Source: Amycolatopsis marina (GTDB lineage Bacteria > Actinomycetota > Actinomycetes > Mycobacteriales > Pseudonocardiaceae). Taken from it: a stretch of 64,000 bases of DNA. The position numbers and the translations under genes were made by a program. The stretch covers positions 209,825-273,824 of the forward strand of contig NZ_FOKG01000002.1 of assembly GCF_900111885.1 (NCBI RefSeq). Reading direction: 5' to 3'. Positions 56,616 through 64,000 of the stretch are shown here, piece by piece. Each line of letters begins with the position of its first letter. Position 1 is the first letter of the stretch. The notes under the pieces are model-generated. The model did not search any database, had not been told where the DNA came from, and saw nothing but the letters and a program-made list of their open reading frames with translations.

Positions 56616-57579
56616 CACGATGTCGCCACGGCGGCCGGGAACCGGCCAGCCCGACGCCGACCGCGAGCGCGGTCGCGCCGACCAGCCGCGAGAGCCGCAC
56701 CGCGCGGCGCAGGTCCGCCGTGTCGGGGGGCGGACCTGCGCCCAGCGGTCCCCGGTCCTCCACCCGGCCGCCGTAGCTGTTGACACCACCGAGGCGCACA
56801 CCGAGCGCTCCGGCGAACGCCGCCTCCACCGACCCCGCGTTGGGACTCGGGTGCCGGTGCGCGTCCCTGCGCCACGCGCGCAGGGACGCGGCCGGCGCGC
56901 CGGCCACGAGCGGTGCGCACAGGACCGCCGCCGCCGCGCTGAGCCGGGCCGGGACCAGGTTCGCGAGGTCGTCCGCGCGCGCGGAGGCCCAGCCGAACTC
57001 GGCATACCGGGGCGAACGGTGGCCGACCATCGCGTCGAGGGTGTTCAGCGCGCGGTAGCCGAGCAGCCCGGGAAGGCCCGCGACACCACCCCAGAACAGG
57101 GGCGCCACCACCGCGTCCGAGGTGTTCTCCGCGATCGACTCGGTGGCCGCCCGCGCGAGCGCGGCGGCATCGAGGCCGGCCGGATCGCGACCGCACAGAT
57201 GCGACAGCCGCGCCCGCGCGCCCGGCAGATCGCCCGCGTCGAGCAGCCGGGCCATCTCCCCGCCCTCCGCGGCCAACCCGCTGCCGCCGAGTACCGCCCA
57301 GGTGGTCACCGCCGTCGTCGCGAACCGTCCGGCCGGATGTTCGCGAGTGGCGGCGGCCAGCACCGTGCCGAGTGCGGTCGCACCGCCCGCGGTCGCCGCC
57401 GTATACAGCAGGCCGCGCCGGCGCGAGCGCGCCCACAGCCGCCGCTCCAGCGCGGCGGCGGCAGCTCCGAACACCGCGACGGGATGGCCGCGTCGTGGAT
57501 CTCCGAAGCGCAGATCGGCCGCGTAACCAGCGGCGATACCGGCCGCCGTCGCAGCCCGGCAGGTCAACCTCGCGGACAC
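56599..57579 (-). CDS. cobD: Adenosylcobinamide-phosphate synthase
   Basis: A 326-residue membrane protein of the CobD/CbiB family, which joins the aminopropanol linker to adenosylcobyric acid. Recognised from AADLRFGDPRRGHPVAVFGA near the start, ATESIAENTSDAVVAPLFWGG in the middle, and RYAEFGWASARADDLANLVPARLSA. The C-terminal block HRHPSPNAGSVEAAFAGALG is also conserved. GTG 57579 or 57582 gives the family start; AGGG lies eight bases upstream. It is divergent from cobU and forms the left end of the cobalamin locus. Confidence 0.9.
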   Translation of the reverse strand: MSARLTCRAATAAGIAAGYAADLRFGDPRRGHPVAVFGAAAAALERRLWARSRRRGLLYTAATAGGATALGTVLAAATREHPAGRFATTAVTTWAVLGGSGLAAEGGEMARLLDAGDLPGARARLSHLCGRDPAGLDAAALARAATESIAENTSDAVVAPLFWGGVAGLPGLLGYRALNTLDAMVGHRSPRYAEFGWASARADDLANLVPARLSAAAAVLCAPLVAGAPAASLRAWRRDAHRHPSPNAGSVEAAFAGALGVRLGGVNSYGGRVEDRGPLGAGPPPDTADLRRAVRLSRLVGATALAVGVGLAGSRPPWRHRASGRT

Positions 57580-57618
57580 CACAGCGGGGACCCTAATGCG
57601 TCCGCGACAATACCTCCC

Positions 57619-58281
57619 ATGCCTCCCGCCAAGACCCCCTCCGCCCGCCCCACCCGACGGCTCGCCGAGCTCGTGGCCAACCGGCTGGAAGCCGGGGCCA
57701 GGGTGCTGCGCAGGTTCAGCGGAATCCCGGACCGGGACGGCCGCGTGCTGATCCTCGGTGGTGTCCGTTCCGGTAAGTCCCGGCACGCGGAGCAGCTGAT
57801 CGCCCGGTACCCCGCCGTCACCTACGTCGCGGGCGGGTTGCCGCCGAGCGACGACGATCCCGAGTGGGCTCAGCGCGTCGCCCTGCACCGCGCGCGCAGG
57901 CCCGCGCACTGGCACACCGTTGAGTCCACCGACCTCGCGACCACGTTGCGCGAGGCGACCACCCCGCTGCTGATCGACTGCCTCGGCACTTGGCTGAGCC
58001 GCGTGCTGGACGAGGTCGGGGCGTGGGACCAGCGCGAGGGGTGGCAGGTGCGGGTGGACGAGCGGCTGGCCGACGTGGTGGAAGCATGGGCGGGTGCCAG
58101 GGTGCCGGTGGTGGCGGTGAGCAACGAGGTCGGCAGCGGGATCGTGCCGCCGACCTTCGCGGGCCGTGTCTTCCGCGACGTGCTCGGCGCGTTGAACAGC
58201 CAGGTCGCCGCCCGTTCGGACGAGGTGCTGCTGATCGTGGCCGGCCGGGTGCTGGAGCTGAAGGAGAACGAGACCCGATGA
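57619..58281 (+). CDS. cobU: Adenosylcobinamide kinase/guanylyltransferase
   Basis: A 220-residue bifunctional enzyme that phosphorylates adenosylcobinamide and then adds GMP. The P-loop is ILGGVRSGKSRHAEQL (about residues 46-61), then VTYVAGGLPPSDDDPEWAQRVALHRARRPAHW with the GMP-linking His, and LLIDCLGTWLSRVL. An N-terminal extension of about 40 residues precedes the fold and may reflect a later true start. It overlaps cobT by four bases. cobU, cobT and cobS are in one operon covering nucleotide loop assembly. Confidence 0.95.
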   Translation: MPPAKTPSARPTRRLAELVANRLEAGARVLRRFSGIPDRDGRVLILGGVRSGKSRHAEQLIARYPAVTYVAGGLPPSDDDPEWAQRVALHRARRPAHWHTVESTDLATTLREATTPLLIDCLGTWLSRVLDEVGAWDQREGWQVRVDERLADVVEAWAGARVPVVAVSNEVGSGIVPPTFAGRVFRDVLGALNSQVAARSDEVLLIVAGRVLELKENETR

Positions 58282-59327
58282 CGATGTTCGAGCTACCGCC
58301 CGTTCCCCGGCCGAGCGAACAGGCGAGGGCGACGGCGCAGGAACGGCTGGACGGGCTGGTCAAGCCGCTCGGCGCGCTGGGCAGGCTGGAGGAGATCGCC
58401 GCGTGGCTCTGCGCCGCGCACGGCCAGGTGCCACCCCGGCCGCTGGACGACGTCCGAGTGGTGATCTTCGCCGGGGACCACGGCGTCGCGTCGACCTCGG
58501 CGGTGTCGGCCTACCCGAGGGAGATCACCGCGGCGATGGTGCGGGTGTTCCTCGCCGGGGTCAGCGGCGTGAGCGTGCTGGCGGAGCAGGTGGGTGCCAG
58601 GGTGCGGGTGCTGGACATCGCGGTGGACGCCGAACTGGCCGACGTCGCGCCGGAGATCACGGCGCACAAGGTCCGCCGCGGTTCGGGTTCGATCGACGTG
58701 GCCGATGCCCTGGAATCCGCCGAGACGCTGCGGGCGCTGGCCGCGGGACGTGCGGTGGCCGACGAGGAGATCGAGGCGGGCGCCGACCTGCTCATCCCCG
58801 GCGACATGGGAATCGGCAACACCACGGTGGCCGCCGCGCTGGTGGCCGCAATGCTGGGACTGCCGGCCGACGAGGTCGTCGGCACCGGCACCGGGGTGGA
58901 CGAGGCGGGCCGCGCGCACAAGGTGGCGGTGGTGAGCACCGCGCTGGAGCGCGCGGGCGGGCAGGCAGGCGACCCGGTCGCGCTGCTCACCGCGCTCGGC
59001 AGCGCGTGCGCGGCCGCGACCACCGGGTTCCTCGCACAGGCCGCCGTCCGCGGAGTCCCGGTGCTGCTCGACGGCGTGTACTCCGGCGCTGCCGCACTGC
59101 TGGCCGCCGAACTGGCGCCGGGAGCGCAGGACTGGTGGCTGGCCGGGCACCGGTCGACGGAACCGTCCCAGGCCTACGCGTTGAAGGCACTCGGGCTCGA
59201 CCCGATCCTCGACCTCGGCCTTCGTCTCGGGGAGGGCAGCGGCGCGGTCCAGGCGGTGCCGGTGTTGCGCTCTGCCCGGGCCGTGCTCGCCGGGATGGGC
59301 TCGCTCGCCGATCTCGATTTGGGTTGA
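58278..59327 (+). CDS. cobT: Nicotinate-nucleotide-dimethylbenzimidazole phosphoribosyltransferase
   Basis: A 349-residue enzyme that activates the lower-ligand base for cobalamin. Typical blocks include LVKPLGALGRLEEIAAWL, VIFAGDHGVASTSAVSAYP, LLIPGDMGIGNTTVAAAL, GRAHKVAVV and LDLGLRLGEGSGAV, whose Glu is the catalytic base. ATG 58278 overlaps the cobU stop. It precedes cobS with a two-base gap. The function is well fixed by sequence, and the operon position supports it. Confidence 0.96.
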   Translation: MTMFELPPVPRPSEQARATAQERLDGLVKPLGALGRLEEIAAWLCAAHGQVPPRPLDDVRVVIFAGDHGVASTSAVSAYPREITAAMVRVFLAGVSGVSVLAEQVGARVRVLDIAVDAELADVAPEITAHKVRRGSGSIDVADALESAETLRALAAGRAVADEEIEAGADLLIPGDMGIGNTTVAAALVAAMLGLPADEVVGTGTGVDEAGRAHKVAVVSTALERAGGQAGDPVALLTALGSACAAATTGFLAQAAVRGVPVLLDGVYSGAAALLAAELAPGAQDWWLAGHRSTEPSQAYALKALGLDPILDLGLRLGEGSGAVQAVPVLRSARAVLAGMGSLADLDLG

Positions 59328-59329
59328 AG

Positions 59330-60088
59330 GTGCGTCTCGCCGTCGACGCGCTGCGGATGACGCTGGGCACGCTCACCGCGTTGCCGGTACCGGCCCCACG
59401 GGTGATCGACCGGCGGGTGGCGGGCGGTGCGATGGTGCTGGCCCCGCTCGCCGCGGTGGCGCTCGCCGTTCCCGCAGGTCTCGTCGTGTGGGCGGGTGGG
59501 CTGCTCGGTCTGCCCGCGCTCGCCGCTGCCGTGCTGGCCGTTGCCACGGTGGCACTCGGCAGCAGGGGGCTGCACCTCGACGGGTTGGCCGACACAGCCG
59601 ACGGGCTCGGTGCCTCCTACGACCGGGAACGAGCGTTGTCGGTCATGCGCAAGGGCGACGTGGGACCGTCCGGGGTCGCGGCGTTGACACTGGTGCTGCT
59701 CGTGCAGTGCGCCGCGCTCGCCGGGGCGGTCGGCGCGGGTCACGGCGTCGCGGCGGTGGTCGTCGCCGTCATCGCCGGGCGTGCGGTGCTGGTGCTGTGC
59801 TGCGCTCGCGGAGTCCCCTCGGCCCGGCCCGAGGGGCTGGGCGCGACCGTGGCCGGTGCCGTCCCGATCCCCGGCGTCCTGCTGGTGCTGGTGACCGTGG
59901 GCGGGCTCGCCACGCTCGCACCCGGCCTGCCGTGGTGGCGCGGCCCACTCGCGGTGCTGCTCGGTTGCGTCGCGGCGGCGGCGCTGTTGATGCGTTGTGT
60001 GACGCGCCTCGGCGGGATCACCGGCGATGTCCTCGGGGGCTGCGTCGAGGCCGCGACAACCGCCGCGCTACTGACCCTCGCCCCCTGA
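59330..60088 (+). CDS. cobS: Adenosylcobinamide-GDP ribazoletransferase (cobalamin synthase)
   Basis: A 252-residue membrane enzyme that joins activated cobinamide to alpha-ribazole, the last assembly step. The active-site region is HLDGLADTADGLGASYDRERALSVMRKGDVGPSG, here split for length; later helices are strongly hydrophobic with LGGITGDVLGGCVEAAT near the end, which is a family hallmark. GTG 59330 starts VRLAVDALRMTLG; a TTG at 59324 is in frame. It ends ten bases before the palindromic repeat cluster that separates it from the convergent cobC gene. Confidence 0.93.
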   Translation: MRLAVDALRMTLGTLTALPVPAPRVIDRRVAGGAMVLAPLAAVALAVPAGLVVWAGGLLGLPALAAAVLAVATVALGSRGLHLDGLADTADGLGASYDRERALSVMRKGDVGPSGVAALTLVLLVQCAALAGAVGAGHGVAAVVVAVIAGRAVLVLCCARGVPSARPEGLGATVAGAVPIPGVLLVLVTVGGLATLAPGLPWWRGPLAVLLGCVAAAALLMRCVTRLGGITGDVLGGCVEAATTAALLTLAP

Positions 60089-60097
60089 GCGCCCCGG

Positions 60098-60195
60098 CGC
60101 ACTTTCCCGGGAAAGTGCGGCTCCCCTGCTCGCACTTTCCCGGGAAAGTGCGAGTGGTTGCACGTGCAGGTATCTCAGTTTCCCGGGAGCACGCG
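60098..60195. repeat. Palindrome-spacer repeat, cluster 3 (two perfect, one degenerate copy)
   Basis: Perfect 22-bp palindromes at 60098-60119 and 60131-60152 are separated by 11 bases. A 21-base spacer (AGTGGTTGCACGTGCAGGTAT) leads to a degenerate palindrome at 60174-60195. This reproduces the 11-then-21 spacing of cluster 2. The degenerate copy lies inside the 3' end of cobC and encodes its last codons, including Pro-Gly-Asn and the stop. Confidence 0.9.
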
Positions 60196-61200
60196 GGCCA
60201 GTTCGGTGAGGAATTCGCGGGCGGTGTCCTCGTCGCGGACGGCGATGCGCAGCCAGTCCGGGCCGAGCCCGGGGAACGTGTCGCCGCGGCGCACCGCGTA
60301 TCCGGCGGACCGCAAGGCCGCCCGGACGTGGTCGCCCTCGGACACGCGCACGAGCACGAACGGCGCACGCGGCACGCCCGCGACCTCGACGTCGAGTTCA
60401 CGCAGGCCCGCGACGAGGAACTCCCGGTCCCGGACGGCCTCCTTCGCGAGCGACTCGGCCTCCCCGAGCGCGTCGGGACCGCTGCAGGCGATCATCGCGG
60501 TCGCGGCCAGACTCGACACCGACCAGGGCGGCTGCACCGCGCGCAGTCGCCGCACCACGTCCGGTTCGGCCAGCGCGTACCCCGCGCGCAGCCCAGCGAT
60601 GCCCCAGGTCTTTGTCAGGCTGCGCAGCACCACGAACCCGGGAAGCCGTTCTCCGGCGAGGGTTTCCGGCTCACCGGGAACTGCGTCGAGGAAAGCCTCG
60701 TCCACCACGACGATACGGCCGGGTCGCCCCAGCCCGCGCAGGGCAGCGGCGGGGTGCAGCACCGACGTCGGGTTCGTCGGGTTCCCCACGAACACCAGGT
60801 CCGCGTCCTCCGGCACGGCGGCGGGTCGCAGGGTGAAGCCGTCCACCTCGCGCAGCAGGACCCTGGCGACGGAATGGCCCGCGGCCCGCACCGCTGCCTC
60901 CGGCTCGGTGAACTGCGGATGGATCACGGCGACGCGATGCGGGCGCAGCGCCGTGGCCAACAGGGTGAACGCCTCCGCGGCGCCCGCGGTCGGCAGCACG
61001 TCCGCTGGTGCTCGCCCGTGCCGGGCGGCGATGGCGGCCGCCGCCTCCCGCACGTCGGGATACGCCGCCAGCCGGGGAATCGCGAGTTCCAACTCGCGGC
61101 GCAGCCACTCCGGCGGGGCGGGCAGGCGCACGTTCACCGCGAGATCGACCAGCCCGTCGGCCACGTCACGGTCACCGTGGTGGGCCAGGTCAAAATCCAC
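60175..61200 (-). CDS. cobC: PLP-dependent aminotransferase-fold enzyme of the cobalamin locus
   Basis: A 341-residue class I/II PLP enzyme, matching CobC/CobD-type threonine-phosphate decarboxylases that supply the aminopropanol arm. Blocks include LAVNVRLPAPPEWLRREL, AGAAEAFTLLATAL, FVGNPTNPTSVLHP with the PLP Asn, VVDEAFLDAVPGEPE and SLTKTWGIAGLRAGYAL with the Schiff-base Lys. GTG 61200 has GGAAGG six bases upstream and overlaps the cobB 3' end by 11 bases. The last residues VLPGN are encoded by a degenerate copy of the palindromic repeat, so a repeat has become part of the coding end. Confidence 0.88.
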   Translation of the reverse strand: MDFDLAHHGDRDVADGLVDLAVNVRLPAPPEWLRRELELAIPRLAAYPDVREAAAAIAARHGRAPADVLPTAGAAEAFTLLATALRPHRVAVIHPQFTEPEAAVRAAGHSVARVLLREVDGFTLRPAAVPEDADLVFVGNPTNPTSVLHPAAALRGLGRPGRIVVVDEAFLDAVPGEPETLAGERLPGFVVLRSLTKTWGIAGLRAGYALAEPDVVRRLRAVQPPWSVSSLAATAMIACSGPDALGEAESLAKEAVRDREFLVAGLRELDVEVAGVPRAPFVLVRVSEGDHVRAALRSAGYAVRRGDTFPGLGPDWLRIAVRDEDTAREFLTELARVLPGN

Positions 61201-62554
61201 TGTGGACCTTCCGCGCGAACCGCCGTGCGACACCGGGATGCCCGGCCCAGTGGACATGCAGATAGGACGCGTGCAGGGTCTCGGTCGCGAATCCGTCCGC
61301 GCGCTCGTCCCACCGCCACGCCGGATTCTCACCCGCTCCCGGCAGCACCTCGGTGCGGTGGAACTCGTGGCCGGTCACCTGCTCGCCGCGCGCGGCGAGC
61401 AGGGTGTCGGACTCCGCTCTCGCCCTGCGGTAGCCGAGCGCCCCGCGCTTCGTCATCCGCGCCACGGCGTCCACCGCCCCCACCATCGGCAGGCCGTCCA
61501 GCTCACGGCACAGGTACAGCAGGCCCGCGCATTCGGCCACCACCGGCATGCCCCGCCGGATCGCCGCCCCGACCTGCTCCCGCAGCCGCGAGTTCGCCGA
61601 CAGCTCCTCGGCATGCACCTCGGGGAAACCGCCACCGAAGTACAGACCGGCGCAGTTCTCCGGCAGGTCGTTGTCGCGCAACGGATCCACGTCCACGACG
61701 TCCACGCCCGCGGCGTTGAGCAACTCCGTCGTCTCGGTGTAGCGGAACGTGAACGCCTCGCCACCCGCCGCCGCGACAACCGGTCGTGAAGTACCGGTAG
61801 TCACCGCGCGCACCTCGGTGGCGGGATCCCACACGGCGCCCCGCAGTGGTGGCGCGGATTCCGCGACCCTGCGTACGGCGTCGAGGTCGACTCCTCCCGC
61901 GGTCCAAGCGGCCAGGCGGGGCAGGAACCGCTCGGCCTCGGCGGCCCGTTCCGCAACCGGCACCAGACCGAGGTGTCTGCTCGGGGCGTGGATCTCCTCG
62001 CTGCGGCGCAGCGCGCCGAGCACCGGGATACCGGTGGGGCCAAGGGCCGCGCGGACCTCGTCCTCGTGCCGCTGCGACCCGAGTTTGTTCAGGATTACCC
62101 CGGCGAGGCGCACGTTCGGGTCGTAGTGCGCGAATCCGAGCACCACGGCCGCGACGCTGCGACTCGCCGCCGAGGCGTCCACCACCAGCACCACCGGGGC
62201 GTCGAGCAATCGGGCGACGTGCGCGGTCGAGGCATACCCCTCGGTTCCGAGCATCCCGTCGAACATCCCCATGACGCCCTCGATCACGGCGATCTCCGCC
62301 TGGCGGGCGCCGTGCAGGAACAGCGGCACCACGCGTTGCTCGCCCTGCAGGAACGGATCCAGGTTGCGGGCGGGCAGGCCGGTGGCGAGCGCGTGATAAC
62401 TCGGATCGATGAAGTCGGGGCCGACCTTGTGTCCGGAAACCGCGATGCCGCGTTCCCGCAGTGCGGCCATCAGCCCGGTGGCGACCGTCGTCTTGCCGTG
62501 CCCGGACGCGGGGGCCGCGATGACGAGCCGCGCGTGGGGCGCTTCGCCTACCAC
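61190..62554 (-). CDS. cobB: Cobyrinate (hydrogenobyrinate) a,c-diamide synthase
   Basis: A 454-residue amidotransferase that adds amide groups to positions a and c using glutamine and ATP. The N-terminal dethiobiotin-synthase-like part has LVIAAPASGHGKTTVATGLM (P-loop), HKVGPDFIDPSYH and EGVMGMFDGMLG. The C-terminal class I glutaminase part has LYFGGGFPEVHAEEL and VVAECAGLLYLCREL, with the nucleophile Cys in ECAGL. The His of this domain is in HASYLHVHWAGHP. GTG 62554 overlaps the cobO stop. It is part of a minus-strand chain with cobO, cobC and the chlD-like gene. Confidence 0.95.
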   Translation of the reverse strand: MVGEAPHARLVIAAPASGHGKTTVATGLMAALRERGIAVSGHKVGPDFIDPSYHALATGLPARNLDPFLQGEQRVVPLFLHGARQAEIAVIEGVMGMFDGMLGTEGYASTAHVARLLDAPVVLVVDASAASRSVAAVVLGFAHYDPNVRLAGVILNKLGSQRHEDEVRAALGPTGIPVLGALRRSEEIHAPSRHLGLVPVAERAAEAERFLPRLAAWTAGGVDLDAVRRVAESAPPLRGAVWDPATEVRAVTTGTSRPVVAAAGGEAFTFRYTETTELLNAAGVDVVDVDPLRDNDLPENCAGLYFGGGFPEVHAEELSANSRLREQVGAAIRRGMPVVAECAGLLYLCRELDGLPMVGAVDAVARMTKRGALGYRRARAESDTLLAARGEQVTGHEFHRTEVLPGAGENPAWRWDERADGFATETLHASYLHVHWAGHPGVARRFARKVHSGF

Positions 62555-63171
62555 TCGATGCCTCGCTGGCCCTTCTGGCCCTTCTGGCCCGCGTCCATCG
62601 GGTGCTTGACCTTGGTCATCTCGACCACCAGGTCGGCGGCGTCGATCAGCGCGGGCGGCGCGTTGCGGCCGGTGATCACCACGTGCTGGCGCCCCGGCCG
62701 GTCGCGTAGCGCCGTCACGACGTCCTCGACATCGATCCAGCCCCAGTGCAGCGGATAGCTGAACTCGTCGAGCACGTAGAAGTCGTGCCGTGCCTCGGCG
62801 AGCCTGCGCCGGATCTCCGCCCAGCCCTCACGCGCGTTCGCGGCGTGGTCGGCCTCGCTGCCCTTCTTCCTGGACCAGCTCCAGCCCTCGCCCATCTTGT
62901 GCCACTCAACCGGGCCGCCCTGCCCGGTGGACTCGTGCACCTCCCCGAGGGCACGCAGCGCGGACTCCTCCCCGACGCGCCACTTCGCCGACTTCACGAA
63001 CTGGAACACCCCGATCGACCAGCCCTGGTTCCAGGCCCGCAGCGCCATCCCGAAGGCGGCGGTCGACTTGCCCTTCATTGGTCCTGTGTGGACGATCAAG
63101 AGCGGGCGGTTGCGCCGCTGCCGCGTGGTGAGTCCGTCGTCCGGAACGACGTCCGGCTTTCCCTTGGGCAT
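62548..63171 (-). CDS. cobO: Cob(I)yrinic acid a,c-diamide adenosyltransferase
   Basis: A 207-residue CobA/CobO/BtuR-type enzyme attaching the adenosyl ligand to cobalt from ATP. The P-loop is VHTGPMKGKSTAAFGMALRA; the family blocks IGVFQFVKSAKW, WSWSRKKGSEAD and FYVLDEFSYPLHWGW follow, then HVVITGRNAPPALIDAADLV. The C-terminus carries a short GQKGQKGQRG repeat, unusual but probably harmless. The 3' end overlaps cobB by seven bases, and the gene begins six bases from the end of the chlD-like gene, so the three are cotranscribed. Confidence 0.96.
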   Translation of the reverse strand: MPKGKPDVVPDDGLTTRQRRNRPLLIVHTGPMKGKSTAAFGMALRAWNQGWSIGVFQFVKSAKWRVGEESALRALGEVHESTGQGGPVEWHKMGEGWSWSRKKGSEADHAANAREGWAEIRRRLAEARHDFYVLDEFSYPLHWGWIDVEDVVTALRDRPGRQHVVITGRNAPPALIDAADLVVEMTKVKHPMDAGQKGQKGQRGIEW

Positions 63172-63177
63172 GTCAGC

Positions 63178-64000
63178 TCACGCAGCCCTTCCGGTCCTGG
63201 CCCGCACCTCGCCTGCGAGCGTTCCCGCGGTGACCTCGCCGAGCGGGACGTGTTCGGCGCCGAGCCGGGCCGCCAACTCCTCGGCCAGGCCGAGCCGCAT
63301 TCGCCCGGACTCGCAGTCCATCACGACCGTGCTCACCCCGGTGCCCGCGAGCAGCCCGGCCGCGGCCTGCGAACGGGCCACCGCGTCGGGTCCGCTGGTG
63401 GCCCTGCCGTCGGTGACGACCACGAGCAGCGGCCTGCGCCTCGGGTCCCGGATGGCCTCCACGCGCAGCACCTCGGCCGCGCGCAGCAGCCCCTCCGCCA
63501 GCGGGGTCCTGCCCCCGGTCGGCAGCCCCTCCAGCCGCGCCGCGGCGGCCTCGACACTGATCGTCGGCGGCAGCGCGACGTGGGCTTCGGCCGCCCGGAA
63601 CGTCACCAGCCCGACCTTGTCCCTGCGCTGGTAGGCGTCGAGCAGCAGGGACAGCACGGCCGACTTCACCTCGCCCATGCGCGATCGCGCCCCCATCGAG
63701 CCCGATGCGTCCACGCAGAACAACACGAGGTTGCCCTCCTTGCCCTCCCGCAGCGCGTAGCGCACGTCCTGGGAGCGCATGACCAGTCCCGGCCCGTGGC
63801 GCCCCCGCGCCCGCTGGTGCGGCGCGGCCGCCCGGACGGTCGCCAGCAGGTGCGGGCCGCCCTCGCGCACGCCCTGCGGCCGCACCCCCACGGTCCGGCC
63901 GGTGTCGGTGACGGCGCGCGAGCGCCGCCCCTGCGCCCCGGCCCCCGTACCGGTCACGGTGAACAGCCGCGCGCGGTAGGACCCATCGGCCCCCACCGTC
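63178..64000 (-). CDS. Magnesium/cobalt chelatase-type protein with VWA domain (runs off window)
   Basis: This is the C-terminal 273 or so residues of a larger protein that continues beyond base 64000. The visible part is a basic linker followed by a von Willebrand A domain with the metal-ion site: FCVDASGSMGARSRM, GGRTPLAEGLLRA and VVTDGRAT. Actinobacterial relatives are ChlI/ChlD fusions that assist a CobN-type cobaltochelatase in aerobic cobalamin synthesis; the ATPase part is expected further right. It is the first visible gene of the cobO-cobB-cobC chain. True length and start cannot be seen. Confidence 0.85.
   Translation of the reverse strand, partial: TVGADGSYRARLFTVTGTGAGAQGRRSRAVTDTGRTVGVRPQGVREGGPHLLATVRAAAPHQRARGRHGPGLVMRSQDVRYALREGKEGNLVLFCVDASGSMGARSRMGEVKSAVLSLLLDAYQRRDKVGLVTFRAAEAHVALPPTISVEAAAARLEGLPTGGRTPLAEGLLRAAEVLRVEAIRDPRRRPLLVVVTDGRATSGPDAVARSQAAAGLLAGTGVSTVVMDCESGRMRLGLAEELAARLGAEHVPLGEVTAGTLAGEVRARTGRAA

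Noticed and set aside
56599..63171. Cobalamin riboswitch upstream of cob genes
   Set aside because: The divergent cobD/cobU gap is only about 40 bases, and I saw no B12-box-like sequence at other starts in the window.

Overview
The window is high-GC actinobacterial chromosome. Many GTG starts, four-base stop/start overlaps, a WS/DGAT acyltransferase, an arsenate reductase of the thiol-dependent actinobacterial type, a FadE23/FadE24-like acyl-CoA dehydrogenase pair and an aerobic-style cobalamin locus together suggest a Pseudonocardiaceae-like organism (Amycolatopsis, Saccharomonospora or Prauserella grade). This placement is inferred from gene content. No rRNA, tRNA or CRISPR array was seen.

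Layout. 1-543: end of an IS630-type element. 687-6175: a tightly overlapping operon of six genes (sugar epimerase, MFS exporter, DegT-type aminotransferase, Nudix hydrolase, two inositol-monophosphatase-family phosphatases) that looks like a small amino-sugar or aminocyclitol pathway. 6262-15819: mixed accessory metabolism and regulators (quinone reductase/GlxA-type regulator pair, CoA-binding protein, TPP enzyme, Xi-class GST, WS/DGAT, HxlR/RidA, ArsR-type regulator with an MFS exporter). 16001-25218: a catabolic regulon (amidase, 2-hydroxyacid dehydrogenase, two Asp/Glu-racemase-family proteins, a GntR/FCD regulator, a tartrate/D-malate-type dehydrogenase, succinate-semialdehyde-type dehydrogenase, class III aminotransferase, DUF3830 protein). 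It carries three copies of one palindrome, ATTGTYRACAAT, in its promoter regions. 25638-29919: a 30-codon transcription unit, an aldo/keto reductase, a glycolate/D-lactate-type FAD oxidase and a second TPP enzyme.

30032-41404: a secreted endonuclease/phosphatase-fold protein, an arsR-acr3-arsC operon, a fatty acid oxidation locus (fadB, fadA, a regulator made of two fused TetR units, two acyl-CoA dehydrogenases), and a 75-codon gene next to a P450. 42712-47731: a small hypothetical, a PhaC-like hydrolase, an SDR, an APH-fold kinase with altered catalytic residues, and a 2-oxopent-4-enoate hydratase followed by a shortened paralogue that has lost metal ligands. 48337-54334: gltBD, glutamate synthase. 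54425-56615: DUF6343 protein, ROK kinase, and a membrane-protein/Xre pair behind a 33-bp near-palindrome. 56599-64000: cobalamin genes (cobD, cobUTS, cobC, cobB, cobO, chlD-like).

Three interspersed repeat families run through the intergenic spaces: a 22-bp palindrome arranged with fixed 11- and 21-nt spacers, a 24-bp element that once forms a very large inverted repeat, and a 21-bp tandem repeat around GGAACTGCCAACTC. The strongest candidates for new biology are the palindrome-marked catabolic regulon with its paired one-Cys/two-Cys racemase-fold enzymes, the hydratase plus pseudoenzyme pair, and the palindrome-spacer repeat element.
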